Below are positions 57,401-64,000 of a stretch of DNA of 64,000 bases, piece by piece. A model generated the notes under the pieces. It did not search any database. It worked only from the letters and a program-made list of their open reading frames with translations, and had not been told where the DNA came from. A program made the position numbers and the translations under genes. Numbering within the stretch: the first letter of the stretch is position 1; every line of letters starts with the position of its first letter. The DNA is from Ricordea florida (lineage: Eukaryota > Cnidaria > Anthozoa > Corallimorpharia > Ricordeidae): NCBI GenBank assembly GCA_949710005.1, contig OX453272.1:26056391-26120390 (forward strand). Reading direction: 5' to 3'.

Positions 57401-58677
57401 AAGCTAACAACAAATATATGAAAGAATATGATCCTAAAATGGTAGCAAATTATATACAATATCTCGATGCAAACAACTTATATGGTGGGGCAATGAGTGA
57501 AGCATTACCAACTCATGATTTAAAATGGATGAGTGAAAATGAGAAAACAAATTGGAGAAATATTCCATGTATAGTAGAGGTTGATTTAAAATATCCACAA
57601 CATCTTCATGATTTACATAGTGACTACCCGCTTGCTCCGGAAAGAATTAAGGTTAATAGGGTTGAGAAATTAATACCAAATCTAAACAATAAGAAAAATT
57701 ATGTTGTTCATCATGAAACACTAAAACTTTATGAAAGTCTTGGATTAGAGGTAACAAAGATTCATAGAGGAATTAAATTTGAAGAGTCAAAATGGTTAAA
57801 ATCTTACATAGATTTGAATACCCAACTAAGGGCTGAAGCAAAGAATGATTTTGAAAAAGATTTCTTCAAACTAATGAACAACTCTGTATTTGGTAAAACA
57901 ATGGAAAATCTTAGAAAAAGGGTTGATATAAGATTGGTTACTAATGAGAAAGAAGCAAGAAAATTAATATCAAAAGCTAACTATAATCGAAGAACTATTT
58001 TTTCTGAAAATCTTATGGCCGTTCATATGAATAAAACACATATAAAATACAATAAACCCATTTACTTAGGAATGTGTATTTTAGATATAAGCAAGTCAAT
58101 GATGTATGACTTTCATTATAATTATATTAAACCAAAATATGGTGAAAAAGCCAAATTACTTATGACAGATACAGATAGTCTTGTGTATGATATAGAGACT
58201 GATGATTTCTATAGGGATATAAGCCCCGATGTGATGGAAAGGTTTGACACTTCCAATTTTCCTGAAAACCATCGATCAGGTATTAAGACTGATAAAAACA
58301 AAAAAGTAATTGGCAAGTTTAAAGATGAGGCTGGTGGTAAAATAATAACCGAATTTGTTGGTCTAAGAGCCAAGCTATACTCTTTCAAAACAGATGATGG
58401 TAAAGAGACAAAAAAGGATAAGGGAATTAAAAAATCAGTTGTGGAAAATAGTATAAGATTTGATGATTACAAGGAATGTTTAGAAAATAAAGTAAAACAG
58501 ATGAGGGAGATGCAAGTAATAAGAAGTTACAAACATTTTGTTTTTACTGAAACTGTTAATAAAGTTGCACTATCAGCCGATGATGATAAGAGAATAATTT
58601 GTAAAGATGGAAAACATACTCTCCCATATGGTCATTATCTTACCAAAACAGAATTAGGAGGCAACTCAGTATCATAA
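54481..58677 (+). CDS. polB: Polinton protein-primed-type DNA polymerase B with N-terminal fusion
   Basis: Replicative family-B polymerase of a Polinton/adintovirus-like element. Residues are counted from the upstream in-frame ATG at 54397 (1426 aa). I prefer the ATG at 54481 (residue 29) because the first codons of the longer form are made by a repeat box. Order: SAP-like helix pair (about 29-66); Pro-rich linker (about 95-150); basic region; CFKWCVSRAVYPA block (about 410); C2H2-like finger (C529/C532); Exo I YADFEC (D588); HNH/endonuclease-VII-like CHIC...DHCH (697-713); Exo II SGYDAH (D748); Exo III QSDVLLLAD (D928); motif A DANNLYG (D1024); motif B around K1158 (NNSVFGKT); motif C TDTDS (D1258, D1260). 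All catalytic residues are present with no break. It ends tail-to-tail, 43 bp into the integrase. Confidence 0.93.
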   Translation: MEQQLRRLNVPELKSLVRWYNIRGRSAFNKAELINALINIPEITNNIQEIINNIVGIVNELRNMPIRPRNQPNLPLPIPNIAPPPMRPNLPPLTIPQPMPGTPPGSPDIIRPGTPPGPPPPNQPRININKSKSKRPSPPKPKKQTPFIGNVLNKFWNFVKPYIPKKVKNKTEELAKKFIERYKKVNKPKEIKPPKRDYEKEGARPKTKRNENVEDFTPREYESAINGNYISYRIEGNEKNDEKTFLHKIKPKVMDLIRKRVKLTKSLKTKFIFSCKFKKKNLGTGEIEYCIASFPSEKSEIVLEATDLSELFDRLTNQQLILFGNFINNGSGWVFERVLFFDIFIDRFVPLLGGSYIPLPKELLNRNAIINLKNYDEECFKWCVSRAVYPADKNPQRITKELIEQSKNFNWNGINFPSTMQDVVNFENQNDYDIAIYGYDEKIGVYPIKRSSKRGFKLIRLLLLTEETEDEEPKKHFVLIKNISALIRKQVTKRKCKLYFCDNCLHHFHLKRSLEKHEGYCFLYNEARIDMLKNKDGSPCFLSFRNFVKKMKIPFVAYADFECTLGKIKQTGLLDKNKSYTNKYQFHKPVAFGCCIKSFNEKICKSRSYIYTAESPEDDVAQKFVEYIEEEFKKIYKDCISHNKKRFKKFNKKMMTGVDEINYENATNCHICEKELGEDKVIDHCHLTGKYRGAAHKECNLNYKIPKFFPVIIHNLSGYDAHLFINNLAKTEGKIKLIPNNEEKYISFSKEIVVDTYKDKKSGEMKDVIRDIRFIDSLKFMPSSLDSLSSNLTKCGKCDFCKGVTKGRCLEPTDKNLHEITKYFEGEELKLLLRKGVFPYDYLDDFDKLNETQLPPKEAFYSKLGGKDISEDDYKHAKNVWKTFNMKTMRDYLNLYLQSDVLLLADVFENFRDVCQSNYGLDPAWYYTAPGLSWDAMLKKTKVQLEMINDIDMLIMIEKGVRGGISQISNRYAKANNKYMKEYDPKMVANYIQYLDANNLYGGAMSEALPTHDLKWMSENEKTNWRNIPCIVEVDLKYPQHLHDLHSDYPLAPERIKVNRVEKLIPNLNNKKNYVVHHETLKLYESLGLEVTKIHRGIKFEESKWLKSYIDLNTQLRAEAKNDFEKDFFKLMNNSVFGKTMENLRKRVDIRLVTNEKEARKLISKANYNRRTIFSENLMAVHMNKTHIKYNKPIYLGMCILDISKSMMYDFHYNYIKPKYGEKAKLLMTDTDSLVYDIETDDFYRDISPDVMERFDTSNFPENHRSGIKTDKNKKVIGKFKDEAGGKIITEFVGLRAKLYSFKTDDGKETKKDKGIKKSVVENSIRFDDYKECLENKVKQMREMQVIRSYKHFVFTETVNKVALSADDDKRIICKDGKHTLPYGHYLTKTELGGNSVS

Positions 58678-59612
58678 GGGATAACCTGCAATTCTTCTCT
58701 AACAAATCCACGTCTAGGTCCATCAGTTAAATAATATAAAACAGGCTGATTAGGCGTAATCATACTTTTAGAAATATCATAAACTTTGAGACTCCAAATA
58801 GGATCTGTGGCCCTTCTTCGTTCTCCTCCTTCAAGTTCGCCTGGAAATAATAGATATCTAACTTTAACGATTTGAGGCAGCCTATCCTCATCAAGCCCAA
58901 CAACTCGCTGATAATTTTTGGGTTTAATATCAACCTCTTTCATTTTTATAGCCTCATCAGGTTCTTTACCGGTTATTCTCGTTTTTGTATTATTCAAAGT
59001 TTTTAGAATAGCTGGTAATCTTTTCACCCATACTCTAGATCGATCATCACTGATCATTTCTTGCGCGTATTGATGGCTAAATAATTTTTCGCCTAATACT
59101 CTGTTTGCGTTTTCCACAAACGCTTGGGCTCTATGATTTCCGGCTTCACTTCTCTGTATTTTCACATTATGGTAATTCATGAGTTTACCAACTTCGCCCA
59201 TAAATTCTTTTCCAGGATCAACCATTAATGTTTTAGGGTATTTCAATCTTCTAGAATATATTTTTGTAAAAGCTTCTGATATCTCTCGACTTTCTTTTGA
59301 AGTTAATGGTTCCGCATCTTTGTATCTAGAGGCAATATCAACCACAACTAACGCATATTTATATGTTTTTCTTCCAACTCTATCATGCGGTAAAAATAAT
59401 AAATCTGCTTGGTGAATCTGGTTAGGTTTATCCACTTTCCAGTGTGGCCTAGGTATATACTTTGGGGCTGGAAGATAGATTTGCCATATTGCTTGTTTTT
59501 GCAGCCATTGTTTTGCTTCATTTTCACTTACTTTCGCCTTCTCAGCTAATTTAGGAATCGCGGAATATCCTTTCCAATACCCCTCAGCCGAATAATATAT
59601 TTTTGACACCAT
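58635..59612 (-). CDS. int: Polinton retroviral-type DDE integrase
   Basis: 325 aa, intact. The catalytic triad is visible: HQAD (D70), MVDPGKEF (D132) and AQAFVEN (E167), i.e. D-61-D-34-E, as in rve integrases of Polintons and retroelements. An N-terminal helical region (about 1-45, KVSENEAKQWLQ) precedes the core. The C-terminal region (about 240-320, LFPGELEGG, YYLTDGPRRGFVREELQ) is likely an SH3-like DNA-binding fold. It would cut and join element ends to host DNA. It is transcribed divergently from the small ORF at 59644, with only 31 bp between the starts, and its 3' end overlaps PolB by 43 bp. A decayed paralogue lies at 37290-38915. Confidence 0.92.
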   Translation of the reverse strand: MVSKIYYSAEGYWKGYSAIPKLAEKAKVSENEAKQWLQKQAIWQIYLPAPKYIPRPHWKVDKPNQIHQADLLFLPHDRVGRKTYKYALVVVDIASRYKDAEPLTSKESREISEAFTKIYSRRLKYPKTLMVDPGKEFMGEVGKLMNYHNVKIQRSEAGNHRAQAFVENANRVLGEKLFSHQYAQEMISDDRSRVWVKRLPAILKTLNNTKTRITGKEPDEAIKMKEVDIKPKNYQRVVGLDEDRLPQIVKVRYLLFPGELEGGERRRATDPIWSLKVYDISKSMITPNQPVLYYLTDGPRRGFVREELQVIPYDTELPPNSVLVR

Positions 59613-59624
59613 TTAAAAATTAAC

Positions 59625-59641
59625 AAGTATCTTATAAATTA
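59625..59641 (+). promoter_or_regulatory. Shared upstream motif AAGTATCTTATAAATTA (copy 1)
   Basis: Lies 3 bp before the ATG at 59644 and inside the 31-bp gap to the divergent integrase. The same 17-bp string recurs before the capsid gene (59847-59863). A TATAAAT core right at the start codon resembles late promoters of large DNA viruses; inferred. Confidence 0.55.
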
Positions 59642-59643
59642 AA

Positions 59644-59859
59644 ATGGTGGGGGAAGAAAAAACAATTTTTACCGCGTATCAATTTAATCTTATGAAAAAA
59701 ACTATCATAAAAGAAATTTTGGATATGGAAGATGGTAGCGAACTTTTTAATCTTTTACTTGTAATCGATGGAGTAAGAGAAAGTTTAACGAAGCATATTA
59801 AAGAATTAGAGAATAAGATCATCAACACAGGTTTAAAGGTTAACCAAAGTATCTTATAA
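59644..59859 (+). CDS. Small helical protein of the Polinton, unknown function
   Basis: 71 aa, acidic/basic mixed, predicted mostly helical (KKTIIKEILDMEDG, IDGVRESLTKHIKELENKI), with no cysteines or membrane segment. Its stop codon (TAA) is embedded in the upstream motif of the capsid gene: the final codons read AGT ATC TTA TAA. Position directly before the capsid gene suggests a structural or regulatory role, but I do not recognise a family. Confidence 0.75.
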   Translation: MVGEEKTIFTAYQFNLMKKTIIKEILDMEDGSELFNLLLVIDGVRESLTKHIKELENKIINTGLKVNQSIL

Positions 59860-59863
59860 ATTA
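59846..59863 (+). promoter_or_regulatory. Shared upstream motif AAGTATCTTATAAATTA (copy 2)
   Basis: 17 identical bases to the copy at 59625, again 2-3 bp before an ATG (59866). It overlaps the end of the preceding ORF, so the codons for S-I-L-stop are part of the motif. Confidence 0.55.
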
Positions 59864-59865
59864 CA

Positions 59866-61098
59866 ATGACGTCTGAAAAAATTAATCCAAACAGAATTCC
59901 AAAAGAACCATTTGGTTTGAAAGCAGAATCAACATTAAATCGAATTACTCTAAACCCATCCTCGGCTAGCCCCGGCGAAACATTATATATAAATATTCCA
60001 AAACTTTCTGAGAATTTGGTGATTGTACCTGGAAGTGTATCTCTATTATTTGATTTGGAAGTTGATGGGCATGCAAATAATACAGTTGTTAATAATTTAG
60101 GAAGTAATCTTGTATCCAGATTAAAAGTTCTTTTTGGCGGTGAAACGTTACAGGATACACAAAGATATGATCTATTTCAAACATATCATGATTTATTCTT
60201 AACCGAAGAAGGGCGCAAAGATAGATTAAAACATGGTATTTCTTCGTTAAATATTAGAAAACTTAGAACAAAAGCTGGTGACGCAAAAACACAAGATGTA
60301 AAGGAAGTAGCGCTTGCTAATGTGCATGGCACAAAGTATAGAATACCAATAAACCATCCAATATTAAACGATCATGGGGTTTTTTATCCAAAAGCATTGG
60401 AAAATCATCTTATATTTGAGATTACACTTGCCCCAATTTATAATATTGTTGTTTATTCCGATACAACCAAAACACCATCCAAAAACTTGGAGTTGGAATA
60501 TTCCTCGATTTCAAGCGAATACTTGGCTCGCGAGGCGCAATCAACATATCAAGTTGGTAAAGGATTCTTTTATGAAAATATTACCTTACACAAAACTTTT
60601 ACATTTTCCATAGGCGGTGATGGTGTTATTAATCAACATATTAATTTACCAAGAAGATCAATGAGTGGAATATTATGTTTGTTTTTATTGCCGCAAGCTG
60701 CTGGAGCAAGGGATTCTGAAAATTTTTATAATCCAGGTATATCTTCCGTTAATATTGATGTTGATGGTGTGCCAAATCGAATATACTCTAGGGGTATGAT
60801 TCCGTCAGATCTTTGGGAATCTGTGAAAAAAAGGTTTGATGGAGATGATGGTTTACAAATTTCACTAAAAGAAAAGGATTTTTATGCTGATAAGTTTGCT
60901 CTTTGGGTTGATATGAGAACTCATCCCGATAATAGTATTCATGGTGGGGGGCTAGCTCTAAATAATACGCATGATGGTGTAAAAATAGAAATTAAAAGGA
61001 AACAAAGCGGTTCGGGTACAATAACTTGTTATATGTTTGTTGTAGCCGATGCAATGATGGAAATAATGAATTCAAGCTTAAGATCAATCATGTACTGA
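59866..61098 (+). CDS. mcp: Probable double-jelly-roll major capsid protein
   Basis: 410 aa, beta-rich, no signal peptide or membrane segment. Residues about 25-60 (TLYINIPKLSENLVIVPGSVSL) and about 270-300 (NLPRRSMSGILCLF) look like the openings of two jelly rolls. GGETLQDTQRYDLFQTYHDLFLT (about 92-115) and LFGG-type turns are reminiscent of Polinton/adintovirus capsid proteins. Length fits (about 400-600 aa). It would form the hexagonal capsomers. Position between the integrase block and the packaging ATPase agrees. The call rests on context and fold-like pattern rather than a catalytic motif, so structure comparison is the deciding test. Confidence 0.75.
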   Translation: MTSEKINPNRIPKEPFGLKAESTLNRITLNPSSASPGETLYINIPKLSENLVIVPGSVSLLFDLEVDGHANNTVVNNLGSNLVSRLKVLFGGETLQDTQRYDLFQTYHDLFLTEEGRKDRLKHGISSLNIRKLRTKAGDAKTQDVKEVALANVHGTKYRIPINHPILNDHGVFYPKALENHLIFEITLAPIYNIVVYSDTTKTPSKNLELEYSSISSEYLAREAQSTYQVGKGFFYENITLHKTFTFSIGGDGVINQHINLPRRSMSGILCLFLLPQAAGARDSENFYNPGISSVNIDVDGVPNRIYSRGMIPSDLWESVKKRFDGDDGLQISLKEKDFYADKFALWVDMRTHPDNSIHGGGLALNNTHDGVKIEIKRKQSGSGTITCYMFVVADAMMEIMNSSLRSIMY

Positions 61099-61126
61099 CT
61101 TAAAAACCTTTGGTTGTAATACAAAA

Positions 61127-61753
61127 ATGCAAGAATTGCGCGAAAAAATCCCATTTCATTGTATTATAACTGGGCCAACAAATTGTGGGAAAACAAAGTA
61201 CCTAATTGAACAGCTGCGAGGTCATTTCCGGAAAGTTTTTGAATACATTGTTCTAATTTGTCCAACTTATTCTAAAAATAAAACATATCATAATTTTGCC
61301 CGTGGGGACAAGAGATTCTTTGTATTATCACCCGATGCAAGCAATGTAGATGAGATTAATGAATTGTTAAATGATTGCCAAACTTTATTCTCTGGTACAA
61401 ACACATTAATAATTTTAGATGATTGCGCCGTATCCACTGATCTGAAGAAAAGATCTAATAAATTTATAGATTTAGCATTCTCCGGAAGGCACCATGGATT
61501 ATCAATGTGGGTTCTAACCCAGCAATTAACATCCATAGCAAAACCATTTCGGGAAAATGTGGCTTGCGTTGTTACTTTTCATAACCCGTCGCAGAAAGGT
61601 ATGAAAATGTTTTTCGAAGATTATGGTGGCGATTTGGATTATGAATTAGGTAAAAAGTTTGTTCAACTCCTAAAAACTGAAAAATATTCCAGACTATGTT
61701 TGAGTTTGCGGTACCCATTTAATTGCTATTTAGAGATTCCTGAGGTGGTTTAA
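61127..61753 (+). CDS. A32/FtsK-HerA-type genome-packaging ATPase
   Basis: 208 aa. Walker A GPTNCGKTK (about residues 14-22), Walker B LIILDDCA (about 101-108) with an acidic pair, and a sensor-like GLSMWVLTQQL (about 128-138, the Q-containing motif III), all in the order typical of A32-like packaging ATPases of Polintons and nucleocytoplasmic large DNA viruses. It would pump element DNA into capsids. The start at 61127 is 28 bp after the capsid stop. The next gene begins 5 bp after its own stop, so these genes form a compact same-strand block. Confidence 0.9.
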   Translation: MQELREKIPFHCIITGPTNCGKTKYLIEQLRGHFRKVFEYIVLICPTYSKNKTYHNFARGDKRFFVLSPDASNVDEINELLNDCQTLFSGTNTLIILDDCAVSTDLKKRSNKFIDLAFSGRHHGLSMWVLTQQLTSIAKPFRENVACVVTFHNPSQKGMKMFFEDYGGDLDYELGKKFVQLLKTEKYSRLCLSLRYPFNCYLEIPEVV

Positions 61754-61758
61754 CAAAG

Positions 61759-62277
61759 ATGACAAAAGTTGAAGATTACATTGAAGAAAAGGCAGAGGTA
61801 AAAAATGATACTAATCAAAGTGAGGATCTTGAAATCAAACAAGAATCACTAGCCATTCTCGCAGTGCTTGGGACAACAAAGGAATATATGGGGGTTGATA
61901 TGAGCCTGGGTGATGTAAAAAAATTATCGGAACGCGATGTAGAAAAATATTTTAATCGTTATCAATCGGTAATGGGTAAGAAAATTAGTGGCGGAGTGGT
62001 GGATTCATCCCTTCAATTAATTTCTAAAATTATTTCATATTTAGTTCCGGTTGATGATATTGATGCTCTTTGTAAGGATTTGAAGAATGATGATTTGGTT
62101 AATCGTGAACTAACAAACATTGTTGGGTTATTAGCATTAAAATCAGGAAGATTGGCTGCACTTGCTAGCGGGTTATTTCAAGTAGCTAAACACGTTAAAT
62201 TCGACAAAAATCAACAATTTTCAGTAAATTCCAACACAACTGATCAGGAAACTGAAGGTATTGATACTGTATATTAA
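61759..62277 (+). CDS. Polinton protein of unknown function (172 aa)
   Basis: An acidic N-terminus (EDYIEEKAEVKNDTNQSEDLEIKQE) precedes a helical, moderately hydrophobic core (LSERDVEKYFNRYQSVMGKKISGG, LISKIISYLVPVDDIDALCKDL, IVGLLALKSGRLAALASGLFQVAKHV). It ends in a polar tail. No catalytic motif. Gene order after the ATPase and the hydrophobic core suggest a minor virion component; a distinct conserved family is likely, but I cannot name it. Confidence 0.75.
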   Translation: MTKVEDYIEEKAEVKNDTNQSEDLEIKQESLAILAVLGTTKEYMGVDMSLGDVKKLSERDVEKYFNRYQSVMGKKISGGVVDSSLQLISKIISYLVPVDDIDALCKDLKNDDLVNRELTNIVGLLALKSGRLAALASGLFQVAKHVKFDKNQQFSVNSNTTDQETEGIDTVY

Positions 62278-62314
62278 ACAGATCTAAAAACTTATTTGCA
62301 GCATCTAAATAACA

Positions 62315-62743
62315 ATGTCTGAACAAAATGAACAAGTTGAGCAAATTACGGCTGATCCCGCACCTGAAAATAAAGATTCAAAAAAGAGGGAGAAAGATCC
62401 TAAAAAAGTAGCAGCTGGGAAAAAATTAGCGGAATATAATAAAAAAGCAAAAGAAGCATTAGCTAGGGAAATGAAACGCGAAGAGACCCTACTGTCCGCG
62501 GAGCAAAATGAAAATACATATAGTGAAGCGAAATCATGGCTGCCAGAGTTATCTTTTACTACTGTTTTATCTGTTGTTGGATTAGGGTTTACAGCATTTG
62601 ATCTTTTTATGAGATATCGGGAAAAAGCTAGAGATGAATATTCCAATAGGATACCTGATTTATCAACACAACCTTTTCAAACCCCTCCCATAAAGATTCC
62701 TAATCCACAACCCACAGATAGACCAAAAATTGGAATGATGTAA
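62315..62743 (+). CDS. Lysine-rich, single-membrane-segment protein
   Basis: 142 aa. A highly charged, Lys-rich N-terminal half (KKREKDPKKVAAGKKLAEYN, helical), one hydrophobic segment FTTVLSVVGLGFTAFDLFM (about 86-104), then a short basic stretch and a Pro-rich tail (PFQTPPIKIPNPQP). This looks like a DNA-binding or membrane-anchored virion protein. Function unknown. Followed by a 13-bp-arm hairpin. Confidence 0.75.
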   Translation: MSEQNEQVEQITADPAPENKDSKKREKDPKKVAAGKKLAEYNKKAKEALAREMKREETLLSAEQNENTYSEAKSWLPELSFTTVLSVVGLGFTAFDLFMRYREKARDEYSNRIPDLSTQPFQTPPIKIPNPQPTDRPKIGMM

Positions 62744-62753
62744 TTATAAATTA

Positions 62754-62804
62754 TTTTTTACTACATAAAGTTATTTAAAAGTTTCTTAATGATGTAGTAA
62801 AAAA
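62754..62804. terminator. 13-bp perfect hairpin between two small virion-type genes
   Basis: TTTTTTACTACAT at 62754-62766 pairs exactly with 62792-62804, with a 25-nt loop, 10 bp after one stop and 2 bp before the next ATG. It may end transcripts or act in the 5' UTR of the next gene. Confidence 0.5.
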
Positions 62805-62806
62805 TC

Positions 62807-63025
62807 ATGTCAAACGAAAACAAACTTGTGAAAACTGTAACTGATTCAGCGGTACTTATCGGATTAGGGGCTGGAGTTGGGTATGTAGCTAAAAAGGTAA
62901 TGAAAGAATCATTTTTGAATGACCCATCCTCAAGTATTACAAATTATGCAAAATGGGTGGCCGTATTGTCAGGTAGTATGTACCTAAAAACTTATTTAGA
63001 GGATCAAAAGATTTTACCAAAGTAA
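62807..63025 (+). CDS. Small hydrophobic protein (72 aa)
   Basis: Two hydrophobic stretches, SAVLIGLGAGVGYVAKKVM (about 15-33) and KWVAVLSGSMYLKTYL (about 48-63), with short polar ends. Likely a small membrane or capsid-internal protein. It ends 1 bp before the next ATG, so the two are probably cotranscribed. No family recognised. Confidence 0.7.
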   Translation: MSNENKLVKTVTDSAVLIGLGAGVGYVAKKVMKESFLNDPSSSITNYAKWVAVLSGSMYLKTYLEDQKILPK

Positions 63026-63026
63026 A

Positions 63027-63419
63027 ATGGCAGCAATAGCGATGATGATTGGTGGGGCTATATTGAATGCAACGGCATTTGTTGGAGGGAATTATCTTGC
63101 AAAAAGTCTTTCAGGACATAATGTGGATGCGGAAAAAATACGACACGATAAAGCATTAGAAAAATATCAAAGAGATTACGCAGAATATCAGGAAAAAAGA
63201 CAAAAAATGCTTGATTGGAAAATGAAGAAAAAAGATGAAAAATATCAAGCATCAAAAAATATTTCGACTACAAATCAAGCTTTTGAATTGTATGCCCAAA
63301 TGCAAGAGCCAAAATTCTCTGATTATTACAAACCAAGCGATGAACAAAAAACAGGAGAAATGGTATATGTTGGAGCTGGAATGTTAGGTTTAGGTTACGC
63401 GGTCAGTAAATTTTTATAA
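63027..63419 (+). CDS. Protein with terminal hydrophobic segments and a coiled coil (130 aa)
   Basis: The N-terminal hydrophobic segment AIAMMIGGAILNATAFVGGNYLA (about 3-25) is followed by a long charged helix (AEKIRHDKALEKYQRDYAEYQEKRQKML, about 35-70) and a C-terminal hydrophobic GAGMLGLGYAVSKFL. This layout (membrane anchor plus coiled coil) matches an uncharacterised small protein family I associate with invertebrate Polintons, from memory. Likely virion-associated. It ends just before a hairpin shared with the convergent gene at the window edge. Confidence 0.75.
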   Translation: MAAIAMMIGGAILNATAFVGGNYLAKSLSGHNVDAEKIRHDKALEKYQRDYAEYQEKRQKMLDWKMKKKDEKYQASKNISTTNQAFELYAQMQEPKFSDYYKPSDEQKTGEMVYVGAGMLGLGYAVSKFL

Positions 63420-63428
63420 ATTATTATT

Positions 63429-63460
63429 TGTTATGTAACCAGTAATTTGGTTATATAACA
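63429..63460. terminator. Hairpin between convergent genes
   Basis: TGTTATGTAACC (63429-63440) and GGTTATATAACA (63449-63460) pair with one G:U, 8-nt loop. It lies between the plus gene ending 63419 and the minus gene ending 63482: a candidate bidirectional terminator. Confidence 0.5.
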
Positions 63461-63481
63461 TAAGTATATTTATTATTGGGT

Positions 63482-64000
63482 TTACATGAGACTCCCAACA
63501 TCAGAATCTTCTTCTTCTTCATATTCAGATTTTTCCATTTCTTCAGCCGCAGATTTACTATCTGAAATAGTTAAGCACCTAAATTTGGTTAATCTTTTCA
63601 TTTCTTTGTTTGGTTCTATAACTGCTTCATAAAGTTTTACTTGAAGGGCAATACAAGAACCACCAATAAATATTGATTCAATTTTTATTACACCCTCTTC
63701 AACTCGACAACCTTTATTTAATAATTTTAATGGATCAATTAACTTATCATTTTCGGAGTTGTAAAACTTAGTTAAAATTTTGTCTTGTCTTTTATCCCAA
63801 ATTAATTTTGCATATAAAGTTGGGCCTCTATCTGGAACTCTAGTCATTGAAGATTTTTCCATCTTCCAATATAGAGGATTTAAACCTCCTTTTTGTTTTT
63901 CAAGCTCATTTCTTTCCAACTCAAACTTGCCAATTTTTTCTCTATTAATAATCAAATGATCAATGCAATTGTCAACTATTTCATTGAATAAATCAATCCA
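63482..64000 (-). CDS. Polinton gene of unknown function, cut by the window edge
   Basis: The reading frame is open from its stop at 63482 to the end of the window (at least 172 codons), so the true start lies outside; the first ATG inside is not a reliable start. It contains LNPLYWKMEKSS, PTLYAKLIWDKRQDKI, a beta-rich stretch IKIESIFIGGSCIALQVKLYEAVIE and a very acidic tail (EEMEKSEYEEEEDSDVGSL). The acidic C-terminus after a beta-rich core is like some single-strand DNA-binding proteins, but that is only a guess. Confidence 0.65.
   Translation of the reverse strand, partial: WIDLFNEIVDNCIDHLIINREKIGKFELERNELEKQKGGLNPLYWKMEKSSMTRVPDRGPTLYAKLIWDKRQDKILTKFYNSENDKLIDPLKLLNKGCRVEEGVIKIESIFIGGSCIALQVKLYEAVIEPNKEMKRLTKFRCLTISDSKSAAEEMEKSEYEEEEDSDVGSLM

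Noticed and set aside
63482..63955. Complete 157-aa gene starting at 63955
   Set aside because: The codon at 63955 is TTG and the frame stays open to the window edge, so the start is outside.

Overview
The window reads as nuclear DNA of an invertebrate animal, most likely an anthozoan cnidarian such as a stony coral. This is inferred from the mix of elements (Crypton/DUF3504, Mutator-like, hAT, piggyBac, Tc1, BEL/Pao, CR1-like LINEs, tRNA-type SINEs, many foldback MITEs) and from a spliced basement-membrane gene. It was not tested by any search. Nothing bacterial is present: genes have GT-AG introns and coding is sparse.

Layout. 0-13 kb holds broken mobile-element genes: BEL/Pao, a LINE endonuclease, Tc1, a DUF3504 recombinase, two tandem Mutator-like transposases and a piggyBac fragment, with several inverted repeats. 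14-18.5 kb is an intron-containing hAT (ZNF862-like) transposase interrupted by a 5'-truncated LINE with a 14-bp target duplication. 24.7-28.7 kb is a minus-strand LINE split by a 3.1-kb inverted-repeat element that carries a spliced gene with MBD-like and OTU/vertnin-like exons. 31.3-34.1 kb is a nested foldback complex. 35-37 kb holds CR1-like LINE pieces. 37.3-40.8 kb is a decayed Polinton (integrase, Zn-binding gene, DNA polymerase B), itself broken by three MITEs and abutted by a LINE. 41.4-46.5 kb is mostly non-coding with repeats and a perfect 97-bp-arm palindrome.

46.5-53.9 kb (minus strand) is the 3' part of a host gene. Nine exons with matching phases encode LamG-EGF-EGF-LamG-EGF-EGF-LamG-stop, the order of perlecan domain V. 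From about 54.1 kb to the window end, apparently in an upstream intron of that gene, lies a largely intact Polinton/adintovirus-like element. It has a 1.4-kaa protein-primed-type PolB fused to SAP-like, zinc-finger and HNH-like modules, a tail-to-tail DDE integrase, a small helical ORF, a probable double-jelly-roll capsid protein, an A32-type packaging ATPase, and a run of small, partly hydrophobic proteins. A further gene runs off the window edge. Polymerase and integrase would replicate and insert the element; capsid and ATPase imply a virion stage. No protease or penton gene lies in the window.

The most notable observations are the apparently intact Polinton with a repeated upstream motif and terminal GGATCYGGCACATTTT boxes, the older Polinton with the same tail-to-tail PolB/integrase layout, and the MBD/OTU-carrying inverted-repeat element dated by its insertion inside a LINE.
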